Of a DNA stretch of 64,000 nucleotides, positions 1 to 13,500 are shown piece after piece. Under the pieces are notes generated by a model. The model was not told the DNA's origin, made no database searches, and worked only from the letters and a program-made list of their open reading frames with translations. Each line of letters begins with the position of its first letter. Position 1 is the first letter of the stretch. This DNA is from Telmatactis stephensoni (lineage: Eukaryota; Cnidaria; Anthozoa; Actiniaria; Isophelliidae). The DNA lies in contig JALIZF010001805.1 in assembly GCA_029948255.1 (NCBI GenBank), positions 502,501 to 566,500 on the forward strand, given 5' to 3'. A program made the position numbers and the translations under genes.

Positions 1-11
1 CTCTAAAAATA

Positions 12-1112
12 TAAACTTTGAGAACTGTTGTAACATCACACTGATGATGGCGTAAGTATACGCCGAAACATGTCTGAAAATAAATGTAAAAGGATCTACC
101 ATGTCGTTCTCTTAGTAAGTTAATTCAAAATTTGTTTAATAGCATTTGGTAATTTTAACAATATACAAAATAAACTTTTCAAAAGAAAGCTACTGGAAAA
201 TTACTGTGGTACAAGAACCGCTTTAGATTGTTAAAAGATAATAAACAGTTCTCAGAATCCATGTTTACAGCTTGCTCGGTAAAATTGAAATCGTCCATAT
301 AAACAAGAACTACTTTTTTTGATCGTTAAAAGTTATTCAGCACTGAGTCCTACAACTCTGTTAGTGAAAGGTCTCGAAAATTATCGCTGGAGTTATGGAT
401 ATAGGTTTAATTTAAACTGGCGACTTACGGTTGAAACGCTGCTAAACTCGGGTACAAGAAGACTAGTTGTCGTCTGTCGACGAGCCGAAGGCTGAAGTAC
501 TCGTTTGGCGTTTTCTTCGATTCCTGATAAAATTTCTTACCCCATCTGAGAGAACTTGTGGCGACAGACTTTCTAAACTTTCTTTGAGAAAACTTTCTTT
601 GAGGTTTTGGATAACCAGTCTAAAAAACAGTAAATATTAAGATGAATTTGGAAAGCCGGCGAACTGACCGTTTTCAAGCCGTTGAGATATGTTGATCTCA
701 ATAAGCTCCAAAAACTTCAATGAAATTTTTTGAGTTTACCTTAAAAACAGGCACGCCAAGCAGGCTTCTTTTTGTTTTAAGTATGCTTCTTAATCTTCCC
801 TTTTTCGAAAAATCCTCAAATTTATCACCCGGAACATATTTCCTTTCTAACTGTGCATTAATCCCGTTGATTGTTAATATTATTACATGGTGAAGTGTTG
901 CACGTCATAACAACGCGTCACGTGGTACAAACTGACCAATCAGAAAATCAGAATTTGTAGTGTATGAAAATTGAATAATAATTTCAATTATCGCACATAT
1001 GAACTTGCTCGTACTATATTTAAACTTTGAGAACTGTTGTCACACCATGGCCACACTGATGATAGCGTACGTACACGCCGAAACACGTCTGAAAATAAAT
1101 GTAAAATAATAT
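12..1112 (+). repeat. Direct repeat pair with hammerhead-like cores
   Basis: A segment of about 85 bp at 12-95 recurs at 1021-1112 with a small insertion. Each copy contains CTGATGA (41-47; 1056-1062), a hairpin stem (GGCGT/ACGCC in the first copy) and CGAAAC (to 69 and 1084), then a GTC. This order matches the hammerhead ribozyme core, except for one extra T between CTGATGA and the stem. Such motifs occur in Penelope-like elements and retrozymes. The 930 bases between the copies have no long ORF. Confidence 0.45.
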
Positions 1113-1303
1113 TTACATAAATTGGCAGAATTTTCACTATTGATGTCAGGAAACTCTATTTAAATTGTGAGACTGCCTGAATATTGTGTTGGATTCACAG
1201 TAGTCTATAACCCTATTTCCAGACAACACTTTTGTTGAGGGCAGCGCGTTTTACTAGAGTTTGAAGCTAAAAAGGTAGTTTAATTTATCTTCCTTCTTCA
1301 CAG

Positions 1304-1593
1304 TGATGAATCTGGTCGTTCATTTGACTTTTCCAAAGTTGGTTTTCTGCTGGAAATTCCTCGAGGTGCTGTCCGTCAAAACACTGAAATATGGTACTCG
1401 GTTGCAGAGAGCTTTGTATACTTACCCTCCCCCTTGGGAGAGTTTGAATCTCTTGTTAGTTATGTTGTTCATCTGGGACCAGGTGACGTGTTACTGCGAA
1501 AGCCAATCACAATCACGCTAATGCATTCTGGGATAGTAAACTTAGATGTGAAGGTCTTTAATGAGGATAGTCATCATTGGAATACACTGAAAG
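1304..1593 (+). CDS. Exon: first ZU5 domain
   Basis: It follows a pyrimidine-rich acceptor ending in cag at 1301-1303 and ends at AAAG|GTACTG. It reads from the second base, 1305. Recognisable ZU5 features are the IPRGAV turn, the strand pair LVSYVVHLGPGDVLL and KPITITLMHSG. This matches the N-terminal ZU5 of PIDD1, ankyrin and UNC5 proteins. The 72-codon ATG-initiated frame over the same bases is out of register and shows no family resemblance. Confidence 0.8.
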
Positions 1594-4500
1594 GTACTGG
1601 GATCAAGAGATAAATATGCCCTCGTGGGCTTCCTGTGGCAATAACGTCTGCCACTAGTACCACAGGGAACCCATTGACTGGGTATGGCGTAGTTTGCTGA
1701 GCGATGAGAGCGCTTGCAATTCACCTCTGTGGTCCGAGCTCGTGTCCCAGACCCAGGGCTTTTCTCCGTTTCTTTAGTTTTTCCTCCCTCGACGAAAATC
1801 AACATGTGAGTTATGTGCGTGCGAGTGCCAGTAAATGAAGAATCACTCTGTGGATATGTTGAGGTTTAATTTTTTTCCCTTGGTTTAAATTTTTCTGAGG
1901 GTAGTTTCAGGGCCGAGTTTAGAGCTTTGATGAAAGGTATTTTTTGTACTTAGGTTAGTTTTAGAGAATTAAACTGGAAGAAAGATTTTGTGAAAATATC
2001 AGTATAATAATATAACGCCCTAAAGAAATTAAACTAGTGAAAAAATTTAAGCACAACAGATGTATTTTTTAACAATATGGAATGAATGCACGTGTGCTTG
2101 TGTAAGAGTATACCCAGAGGATTGGGGCGTGAGATATATAACTGCGTGACAGTGCAAGAAAGCCATCGAAGGTATCTCTATTAGACTTACGCAACACAAA
2201 AAAATGTGTGAAAATGAAATTAATTCGTAAGGCCTTGTTCAAACGTCGCATCTCACATGTGCCAAACTCAATGCAAATTAGTCAAATCTTTTGTTTCTTC
2301 TCATTATCATTTCATTTGCATTGAATTCAGCACATGTGAGATGCGACGTTTGAACTAGGCCTAAGGTCACCCGAAATTTGCACTTCTATCTTTGGATTCT
2401 TGTATTATTATCGCGTAAGCATACCAAATAAAAAGATGCCAATTCCTAATCTGTCTCAGTGTCATGAATGTAATTCAGTTCGAAAATAATTTTATATTCG
2501 TTCGATAGTTAGAATATAAATATACTGTTGTGTGAAAACACTGGTTAGCTAATAAAATTATTGAATGAGGTAGTGATTGTAAGGCTAGAGAAGTGTTTGC
2601 CAGTGTTTAGTAACTTTATTATGCAAGTGGTTTGTGCTAAGAAGAAAGGGAATACATGTTGCAAAGGAAGAGAAGGGTGACCCAGGGAAAGGAAGGAGGC
2701 CGGGAAGGATGATACAGAAGAAAGGAAAAATGGAAGCAAGGAATTATTGGAGGAAAGGAGATAGGAAGGAAAGAAGGAAAAGTGGAAGAGAGGAAGGAAG
2801 AAAGGAAGGGAGGGAAGGAGGAGGAAAAAGAGGGAGGGAGGGAGGAATGCCGGAAGGCAGGAATGGATGAATGAATGAATGAATAAATGAATGAATTTAT
2901 GTATATAAGGAAGGAATTACGTACATCACATCAAATCATCAAATTGCATCAAATGTTTCGTTTACTTTCTTAACTTAACTAAGAGAAGGGTGAGCCAGGG
3001 AAAGGAAGGAGGCCGGGAAGGATGATACAAAAGAAAGGAAAAATGGAAGCAAGGAATTATTGGAGGAAAGGAGATAGGAAGGAAAGAAGGAAAAGTGGAA
3101 GAGAGGAAGGAAGGAAGAAAGGAAGGGAGGGAAGGAGGAGGAAAAAGAGGGAGGGAGGAAGGAAGGAAGGAAGGAAGGAATGAATGAATGAATAAATGAA
3201 TGAATTTATGTATATAAGAAGGAATTACGTACATCACATCAAATCATCAAATTGCATCAAATGTTTCGTTTACTTTCTTAACTGTGTTTTATTCCATTTC
3301 ATCTAGAATATACTCGCAGTTCACTAAAAAGAAACGAAGTCAACGTGAATTCTGTCAAAGTACCGCTGACAAAGCTCACTGCTGTCGCTGTTGTATCGAG
3401 GGTCCTTAAGTCAATTGACAATTTTCAAGTCTCACCAAGTGGATGTGTTGTCAGGTCTTCATTATGTGATGTCACGGTTCGTTTTCCACCAGGAGCTGTT
3501 GATAAAACAGTGATGGGGAGCATAAAGGTACAGTAGCCTTAGTAGCCGGCACTTACTGGGGTGAGAGGGGGAGGGGAAGAGAAGAGGGAGCGAAAACAAG
3601 CGACCGCTTCCGTCTTTCTCTTCCCCTCCCGCTCCCCTTTTTGCTCCTAAAAACGTCGGCAACGCAGCCTAAAGGCAGAACTCATATACAACAACAACCA
3701 CCATGTAGTTAGGGCTATTAAAGGTTATGAAGCTTTTAGTGCTTAAAGTAATAAAAAAAAGATGTTATTCAATAACAGTGCTCCTTCACTCGGAGTGATC
3801 TGGGGTGGGGTGGGTCAGTCTTTCTTTTATATAATGAATATAGAAAAAATAAATATATTTTACAATAAAGATTATGGGAAGGAGCATTTTATTTCGAAAC
3901 ATTTCGGCCTCCTCCTGACACCATCATCAGGCTAAAATACTTTACAAACTAGAATATTGATTAGACTTAGCTCAAAGTCTATCTCTAGAAGATGACGTAA
4001 ATAGCTTTGCTTTGACGGAGTCCGATTGTACATTTAGTGATGGTCTGTGGTCACGACTAAGAAACATCTCATAAAGCAAACAGTCGAACTTGTTAGTGCA
4101 TTTCTTCAGCACGCGAAACATATTAGATGTTAGTGTTCTTAACTGATATGATGATCTTTTATGTGCTTGTGAATTGATGATGATCTTTTATGTGCTTGTG
4201 AATTGATGCTCCCACCCTCTTATGTTCATCTATTCGCTGGTGAAGATGTCGACGCGTGTATCCAACGTATATAGCTGGCATCACACCACCATATTCAAAT
4301 TTGTAGACAACAGATTGGTTGTTGATTAACACAGGCTTGAGACAAAGATTGGGGATAGGTCGAGCTATATCAGCTTACTAAGGTCTTTTAGATGTCTACG
4401 TACAGTGTCCGCTGATATTTCTTCTTTAAAAGGAAGGACAATTCGTACCGATTTATCAGGTGTAGATGTCTGAGGAGGCGTTGGTGACGATTTTGATGTG

Positions 4501-7500
4501 ACGAACTTTAAAATCGTAGAATCAATAAGGTGTTAAGGATAATCGAGCTGTAGAAATAAGGTCTTGAGTCGGTTGCGCTCTTCATGAAATAATGACCAGT
4601 TTGAAGATAGCTTGAAAGCTCGGTCCAGCATGGTAATATTTAAGGATTTCTTATAGCGACTATAAACATGGTTCTTATGATGTAACAATAAGCCTGTATT
4701 GGTAGGTTTCACATAGACACTTGTCATGGTGTTCCAAACATCCTTTCTTAACTCCATACCTAAAAAAGGTAGAGTGTTACTGGTAGGTATTTCTATAGTG
4801 AAGTTGATCGACGGGTGGAGCTCATTCAAACTTGTTCAAAAAGAACTTAAACGACTTAGACTTCCCTCTTCACCAACGTGCCGCTTGATGAAACTATATC
4901 CCTGCTAGCTGAGAGAGCCTTAACCAATACCTGGTTCAATGCTACACATAATCTAAACATCACAAAGTCTGACTTAATTGAACTCTTGACTATCGCAACG
5001 AAAGATCAACTGTTTCAATTCGACGGTGAACTCTATGAACAGACGGAGGGTGTGGCCATGGGGTCCCCTCTAGGCCCACTTATGGCCAACTCCTTTATGT
5101 GCAGTCTTGAAGAACAACTCAAGCTTCAGAATAAACTACTATCCTACTATAGACGATACATTGACGATACCTTAACTACCATGAAAGATGAGAAATCTGC
5201 TACTTCTTTTTTAACAGGTTTGAATGAGCTCAGCCACCCGTCGATCAACTTCACTATAGAAATACCTACCAGTAACACTCTACCTTTTTTAGGTATGGAG
5301 TTAAGAAAGGATGTTTGGAACACCATGACAAGTGTCTATGTGAAACCTACCAATACAGGCTTATTGTTACATCATAAGAACCATGTTGATAGTCGCTATA
5401 AGAAACCCTTAATATAATTACTACCATGCTGGACCGAGCTTTCAAGCTATCTTCAAACTGGTCATTATTTCATGAAGAGCGCAACCGACTCTGTCACAGT
5501 ATCATATTACAACAGATTAGTTCCTAGACTCTCTCTCTCTCTACTAAGTTATGTAACACAAACAACCGTATTGATCTGTAGCCATCGATTAAAGAGTTTA
5601 GACGTACTACATGGTAGTCTATTCAATCAGCCTTACTTATCCGCTCGCCAGAAAGCATAACATGGCTGTCAGAACCGGGATCTTCGTCTAGAAGTGAAAT
5701 TCAAGGGAAAAATCAAGCATCGAAGTTAAACACAACGCCAGACAAACTGTCGCGACAACCACGAGGTATTTCAAAATTCAAGTAAAACTACGTTAAATTC
5801 AGAAAATAATCGTCCCAAAATGAGTGATCTAGTTGGATTTGAAGCCCCAAAGATGGACTGGTCGTCTGGACCGGATCTTTACACGAGATTTAAACGATTT
5901 CGTCAAAAATGTGAATTGTTGTTTGAAGGACCGCTCAAACCACGAGCCGACGATCAAAAATGCAATTATTTGTTGTTATGGACTGGAGATTATGGACTGG
6001 ACCTTTTCAATACTTGGAAGTTATCAAACGAAGAAAAGAAAGATATCGAGGAATATTGGAAGCGATTCGAAGAACACGTTAAACCACAATCAAATTATAT
6101 CTTGAATCGTTACAACTTACGAAACCTGAGACAAGACAACAGACCCCTGGATGCTTTTCTCACTGAAGCACGATTAATTTTACAGAACTGTGGATTCCCA
6201 TCGGAACTCCATGATGAAATAATGAGAGACACGCTTGTTTTCGGAACAGACCACGAGATAGTACGAAAGAAATGCATTGCAGAAGGAAATGGACTGACAT
6301 TCCAAAAGGCTAGAGACATCGCCCGTACGGAGGAAGCAACGCGAGAGCAACTCAAAGCTATGAATTTTGAACAAACCACACAGCAAGTCGACATGTTGCG
6401 ACGACGTCCGAGACGCACAGATACAGCAAAACCCCAGCGACAAAGACAACACATCAATGTAAAACCACAAGCGAACAAGCCAAGCAAGTGTACAAGGTGT
6501 GGCAATGACCCCCACCCACCCGACAAAAGTTGCCCAGCTAGCGGCGCCGAGTGCCACTTCTGCCACAAGCTCGGACACTTCAGTAAAGTGTGTAGAAAAA
6601 GGAAAGACATACATGAATTACAAGAAAGCAGCAACGACGATGGCATGTTTCTTGGAACACTAGAAGTACATAACGCAACCAGCAAAATTGACAGCGTGAA
6701 CAATGCCAGCACTAGAAACAAAGTGATGACAGAAATCCACGTTACTATGAGGCCGTTCCACAAAAGAACCACACCCATCACATGCAAAATCGACACAGGC
6801 GCAGAGGTGAACGTCATCTCCAAGAAAGACTTCGACAAAATAATCGCCAACCCAGAGGAAAAGGTTCTTGGACCACCACAACTACTCACGGCATACGGAG
6901 GACAAGTGATCAACTGTATTGGTACATGTCAACTTTATATTCATCGAGAGAACTACATCAACCCAGTAACTTTCACAGTTACAGATAGTTCAAGGACCGG
7001 CGATGCTAGGATGTATTACCTGCCAGGAACTCAACCTCGTAACTATCAACTGCAGCATTGAAAAAGAGCCAACAAAGACAGAAGCAAGAGCAACAAAGCA
7101 AGGACAACAGGTCAACGCCCAAGCATCGAGTAAGCCAAAGACCTACCAAGCCCCTCACCAAAGAAAAGATTATCAGCGACTACAAAGACCGCTTTGAAGG
7201 GCTAGGAACATTCAAAATGAAGCCTTACCACATAGCATTGGACCCTGAGGCGGAACCAGCCATACAGGCCACCAAGGACAGTACTCATTCATCTACGTAG
7301 CATGTTCAAAAGCGAACTTGACAACATGGTGGACCTCGGTGTAATTAAACCCGTCAATGAGCCCACTGACTGGGTAAACAGCATAGTCCTCAACGAAACC
7401 GTCAACGAAGAAGGAGAGATAACTAAGATCAGAGTGTGCCTCGACCCTCGAGACCTCAACAAATGGGTAAAACGAGAACATTATCATACCAAAACCATCG

Positions 7501-10500
7501 ACGAAGTTGTAAGCCAACTAAACGGTGCAAAGTTCTTCAGCATAGTAGATGCCAAGAAAGGATATTGGCATGTTCCTCTAGACCACGAAAGCTCCCTACT
7601 AACGACCTTCAATACCCCATTTGGGAGATATCGTTTCACAAGACTTCCCTTTGGACTGGTGGTATCTCAGGATATCTTTCAAAAACAACTAGACACTTCT
7701 CTACAAGGACTGGAAGGAGTGACGGGGATAGCAGACGACAATTCAACGTCATCTACGGTGCAACAGAGGAGGAGCATGACCGTAACATGATCAAGCTATT
7801 AGAACGTGCAAGAGAAGAAGGTATCGTGTTCAACAAGGACAAGATCCAGCTGAAGTGCAAAGAAGTAAGCTTTTATGGCCACACGTGGACACCAGACGGT
7901 GTTAAACCAGATAGGAAGAAAGTTTCAGCGATACTCAACATGGAGCCACCATGCAATGTAAAGGACCTCCAAAGTTTCCTAGGTCTAGTAAACTACCTAA
8001 CCAGATATTCAAGCAAGTTAGCAGCAATAACCACACCCCTACGAGAGTTAACCAAGAAAGACACTGCTTACGTATGGGGCCCTGAGCACGACAGGGCATT
8101 TCGCGAAGTCAAAGAAGAACTGTCTTCATCACCTGTACTTAAATACTTTGACAGAAATGCTGAAACTACAATCCACACTGATGCTTCACAAAAAGGAGTT
8201 GGAGCAGTACTCTTACAAAATGGCCAGCCTATTTGCTACGCTTCAAAGGCACTCTCTGGTGCAGAGTGCAACTACAGTAACATTGAAAGAGAAACACTAG
8301 CAGTAGTATGGGGCCCTGAGAGGTTCCACTATTTCATATATGGAAAGCGCTGTACCGTTCATACAGACCACAAACCACTCGAGTCTATTTTCAAAAAGAA
8401 ACTTTCCAACTGCCCACCAAGACTACAAAGACTTCTCCTGAGAGCCCTCAAGTACGTACCAATTGCCGACGCCCTCTCGAGGATAACGCCACAGGACGGA
8501 CCAACTGTTGGAGAGCTACCAAGAATAGACATTCACCATATCACCCGGAAACTTCCAGCTTCACCAATGAAGTTAGAACAGATCAGACAAGAAACAGAAA
8601 GAGACCCAACACTGTCGCTTCTAAAAGAAACTGTCTTCAAGGGATGGCCAGAGAAAAGAAGCCAATGTCCCACAACACTACACGAGTATTGGAATTTCAG
8701 AGAAGAGGTTACCATTGAAGATGGTATCTTGCTGAAACTTGACAGGATCATCATACCAACAAACTTAAGACCAGACATTATGAACACTATTCACCAAGGT
8801 CACTTGGGCCAAGAAAAGTGCCTTCTAAGAGCTCGCACAGCTGTCTTCTGGCCTGGCATCAGCAAGGACATCACCAACCTGGTTGAAAGATGTGAGCCAT
8901 GCCAAAAGTACCAACGACAAAACCAAAAACAACCTATTCTGCAAACAGAACCACCATCATACCCATGGCAGAGACTCAGCTCTGACCTATTTGACTACAA
9001 AGGTAATCAGTACTTACTAGTTGCAGACCAGTACAGTAAGTTCCCAATCATACGAAGACTCACCAGTACTACCTCAGCTGCCATCATCAACCATCTGAAG
9101 AGCATAATGTCAGAACATGGAATCCCTGAAGAGCTAATCACAGACAATGGACCACAGTACAGTTCTAGAGAGTTCGATGAGTTTGTAACCAGCTTTGGGA
9201 TCAACCATACGACAAGCTCACCTCACTATCCACAATCTAACGGTTTTGCAGAAAGGATGGTACAAACAGTGAAGAACATTCTGAAAAAATCTGACGAGCA
9301 AGGAGACGACCCATACCTTGGTATCCTCGCTTACAGAACAACACCAATCGACCATCAGTTAAAGTCACCCGCCGAGTTACTCAACGGCAGAAAATTCAAG
9401 ACAACACTGCCACAAGCACAACGTGCCAGTCTAAAGAGCAATGGAGACAACGTAAAGGGTCAGATGTATCATCGACAACAAGTGCAACGCTACCACTATG
9501 ATCGTACAGCAGGACGTGAACTAGAGCAGCTAAAGCAAGGAGATCCAGTGCGCATATTTGACCAACACAGTCACAGTTGGCAGCCAGGTACCGTTGTAAA
9601 GCCTGCCCAGCAACCTAGATCTTACATTGTAAGAAATAACAACACCGAAGCTGTATATCGCCGCACAAGGACACACCTGAGACCAAGCTACCAGACAACA
9701 ACTGAGGAGAACGTCATTCCATCACAAGCACAGCAGCTAGAGTCACCGGTGGACATACCGTCTACAGCAGCACAGAGGGAACACTATGTCACAAGATCAG
9801 GTCGCATCTCGAAGCCTCCTGACAGGCTGAACACTTGAAAGACGTTATTGAACATTAGAAAATAGATGTAGTTATTATTGTTGTTGTTTCCAGATGAACA
9901 TTTTATTACGAATAGGGGAGGATGTCACAGTATCATATTACAACAGATTAGTTCCTAGACTCTCTCTCTCTCTACTAAGTTATGTAACACAAACAACCGT
10001 ATTGATCTGTAGCCATCGATTAAAGAGTTTAGACGTACTACATGGTAGTCTATTCAATCAGCCTTACTTATCCGCTCGCCAGAAAGCATAACAGACTCAA
10101 GACCTTATTTCTACAGCTCGATTATCCTGAACACCTTATTGATTCTACGATTTTAAAGTTCGTCACATCAAAATCGTCACCAACGCCTCCTCAGACATCT
10201 ACACCTGATAAATCGGTACGAATTGTCCTTCCTTTTAAAGAAGAAAGATCAGCGGACACTGTACGTAGACATCTAAAAGACCTTAGTAAGCTGATATAGC
10301 TCGACCTATCCCCAATCTTTGTCTCAAGCCTGTGTTAATCAACAACCAATCTGTTGTCTACAAATTTGAATATGGTGGTGTGATGCCAGCTATATACGTT
10401 GGATACACGCGTCGACATCTTCACCAGAGAATAGATGAGCTAATAGGTTGGGATCATCAATTCACAAGCACATAAAAGATCATCATATCAGTTAAGAACA

Positions 10501-13500
10501 CTACTAACATCTAATATATTTCGCGTGCTGAAGAAATACACTAGCAAGTTCGACTGTTTGCTTTATGAGATGTTTCTTAGTCGTGACCACAGACCATCAC
10601 TAAATGTACAATCGGACTCCGTCAAAGCAAAGCTATTTACGTCATCTTCTAGAGATAGACTTTGAGCTAAGTCTGAACATCAATATTCTAGTTTGTAAAG
10701 TATTTTAGCCTGATGATGTTGTCAGGAGGACGCCGAAACGTTTCGACAATAAAATGCTCTTTTCCGAAAAAAAATAGACTAGGTGCAAAAGCGACTAATA
10801 GTCAATTGCAAAAAGTGTTTGAAGCATTATAGGGTAGAAGCTGGTAAGACAACTTTTCGTAACCGATTTTTCACGCTGAATCCGAAAATGAGTGTTACCA
10901 AGCCCAATTCCGCGATCTTTAGGGTGAAAATGACGTATTTTTTGAAGTATTTATGAAATGAATTATAATTTATTTATGACGTCATTATACCCGGTACAAT
11001 TTAAGCGTTTTTATAAAGATTTATACGTGAGTTGCAGTTATTAACTAGAGAAATATTAATTTATTAGGAGAAAAAAAATTAAAATCGCAGAAAAGCATTT
11101 TTCCAGTTATCTCTACTTCTCATTCATCAACCGGCTTCGTTCAAAATCTGGCTGTCACTGAAATACCAATACTGTCAAAGAAATACCAACAATTAGACAA
11201 AGAAACAAGTTTCAAAAAAAAAACATTGTTTAAAATGTCTTCCAATTTAGCAACGAAAGAAACAAGTCTCCGGTCACAAAGTATTCCGCTGACTACTGAC
11301 CTGCTGTACGTTACCAAGTTTAGCCACCAAGAACACAGCTTTACGAAAAGGAAAATATTAACAATAGAAGATTTATGTTTTCTCATTGCTATTTGTATTT
11401 AGGATCCACGTGAGTGGCATAGAAGTATTTAGTATTGCTACAAGCAACGTGAGACTGGTTTTCGAAAATAGCAATTGCATGACCCCCCTCTAGGGCTATA
11501 CAACACGCGAGCAGCCACACGGCGCCACTCATTCCAACCTTGACTTCGCACAGCCTGACATTTTTGGATTTTTTTCCCACCTCCTCCCCTTGCCTTCCTC
11601 GACTTGTCTTGCTGTTCAAGACTTATTCTGTGGGCAAAACGCCGTTTTTGTGCCCTCACCTTTACTGGGTCAAGTCCTGATTTTATAAATCCACATTATA
11701 TGGTAGTTTTACAATGACGTTGTTTATGTTGGATGTTTTAATATAAAGCGGCTTTGGCCCCCCCTGGCCCATAGCCATAAATCTCCAAACCTGAATGTGT
11801 TCTGTTATTGTCTTGCCCAATAAACGAGCTTCAGGAAAAGCAATACTTGAATTTTGATTGCATAGCAATGGGAAAACATAAATATAGTGTTACCTCGTTT
11901 ATCCAGAGCCTTAACGAAGCATACGAAAGGCCTTCCGGCTAAAATAAACGCATCACCATGAAAGCGATCACGCTACCAAACCATTTGCTTTTAGTTTGGG
12001 AACTGCCACACCTGTAGACAGAATCATGCATACCTTCTCCCGGATGTAGATAGTGTGCTATATATAGAAACAATGTATAATTAGTTGAAACCATTTGATG
12101 CCTTAACCGAAATCGGAGGTGAGGAAATCATTCCTGCTGATCCCTCAAAAGACGATACCAGATTGTCCTGGCCAGTGGAGCTGCGCTGTTCAAATCATAT
12201 AGACTATATTTTGCATTACTACTGAGTTAGAATATGGGGATTTAAATGTGTTAACAGTAGATCTGTTTAAAGCAAATTAGTTAATAGAAGATCAAAGTGG
12301 TTCAAATATACCGCGCAGGTACTATGCATTTATTAAATCTCCTTAATTACATTGTTATTTTTCCTCGTCTATAATGGAGTAAAGCAAGTGATTATGGCAA
12401 TTCATTAGCTCAAATGAAATATTCGATAGTAGTCCTATTCTCTTCTACACAACACATGGAGCACCCCGTTGGGGGGGGGGGGGGGGGGGGAGCACATGGA
12501 GCACCCCGTGGGGGGGTGGGGGGTGGAGCATCGTTGCTAAAAAAAATTTACGTGGTTTGATGTGGAATTTTTTGTCACGAACGATAAGGAGTGATATTTC
12601 TCTTTCTATTTTCTTTGCTTATTTCTCTTTGATCACTCAAGTTTTCGATTTATGAGAGAGAAAAGCACGAAATACAGGCCAGAACCGTGGTGCATCGTTG
12701 CTTTGTAAGGCTCACTGCTATACAGATCATATTACTTGTTGCTATGCCAAAGTGTTAATTGAGTGACTACAGGATTAAGCAAGAGGTTCCTCTTGCTACT
12801 GCGCATGCTTGTAAAGCCTGAAGTGCTTATAAGTGATAGTAATGCACTTTTTATTCTTAGCTCAAATGAAATAAGCGTATTCAAATTCTCAAAAAGATCT
12901 TTCTTCATATTTTGGCAAAGTTGCCGTTAACTCATTGTTGGTTTTAACCGGGAAGTACACATTATCTACACAGTATAATCAAATCGTTTGAGTGAAGCAG
13001 GAATCACATCAATTGTCCCTCGCTTCTGTGAAAATAATTTGGAAAGGATTGTAGGTAGCTAGGTAGGTAGGTAAGTAGGTAAGGAAGTACAATCATTGCC
13101 AGAATTGTGAACAGTAATAGTGGACGGTAATAAAATTGGCTCCCCCTCCCCCCTGTACAATTTTGCTGTGAAAATCCCCACAATCAGTCCGAAATACCTT
13201 TTAGCTAGCAGCAACACAGCGGGAAGGGGGGTAGGTAGGTAGATGAGGGTGGCACACAACAGTTTGTACTGACTAACCAGTGACCCTCAAAAGTGACTCT
13301 ATCATAGATATTGTGATGAGGTGATCCTTGTGGAAGGTGCTTTGCATACAGATATGGTTTGGACTTAACTGATGGCCGTTTTGTATGCTTTCACAACGTA
13401 GGTACTACCAATGCCTGAGGTTTTCCCAGTGGAAACAGAAAACTATCCCTGTCCATTCTTGTTTATAGACGGATTTGAAGGGATAACGTTTTCAAACTAC

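Larger units (their letters stand above)
5492..10093 (+). mobile_element. Ty3/Gypsy LTR retrotransposon, complete but defective
   Basis: The element is bounded by 171-bp LTRs (5492-5662, 9923-10093) that begin TGTCAC and end AACA, and by a 5-bp duplication GACTC (5487-5491, 10094-10098). A candidate primer site starts with TGG at 5663 and a polypurine tract AGGGGAGGA ends at 9922. Internal order is gag, protease, RT, RNase H, integrase, which is Ty3/Gypsy. Short LTRs and a compact gag fit the Mag/SURL lineage (inference). The minus-strand Penelope copy at 4540-4580 shows the same site without the insertion, which proves the borders. Confidence 0.95.
4830..10775 (+). pseudogene. Penelope-like element, broken by a Gypsy insertion
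   Basis: The RT is readable from about 4862 to 5417, with TNVPLDETISL, the EGVAMGSPLGPLMANSFM block and the catalytic YRRYIDDTL. A frame break at 5417 and the 4.6-kb Gypsy element (5492-10093) cut it. The remainder follows at 10094-10300 and 10300-10470, with the GIY-YIG motif (AIYVGYT), and the 3' end with CTGATGA...CGAAAC at 10710-10739. GIY-YIG plus this RT type defines Penelope-like elements. It lies in intron 2 of the caspase gene. The element is inactive because of the breaks. Confidence 0.8.

Noticed and set aside
1303..1521. 72-codon ATG frame
   Set aside because: Out of register with the ZU5 exon, which reads one base later and has family motifs and splice sites.
2634..3237. Long open frames on both strands over the GGAA/GAAT tract
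   Set aside because: Lys/Arg/Gly or Ser/Phe/Leu/Pro repeats that follow the simple-sequence period; no domain.
6110..6913. 267-codon minus-strand frame opposite gag
   Set aside because: Shadow of the Gypsy gag/protease gene; the plus strand has knuckle and protease motifs.
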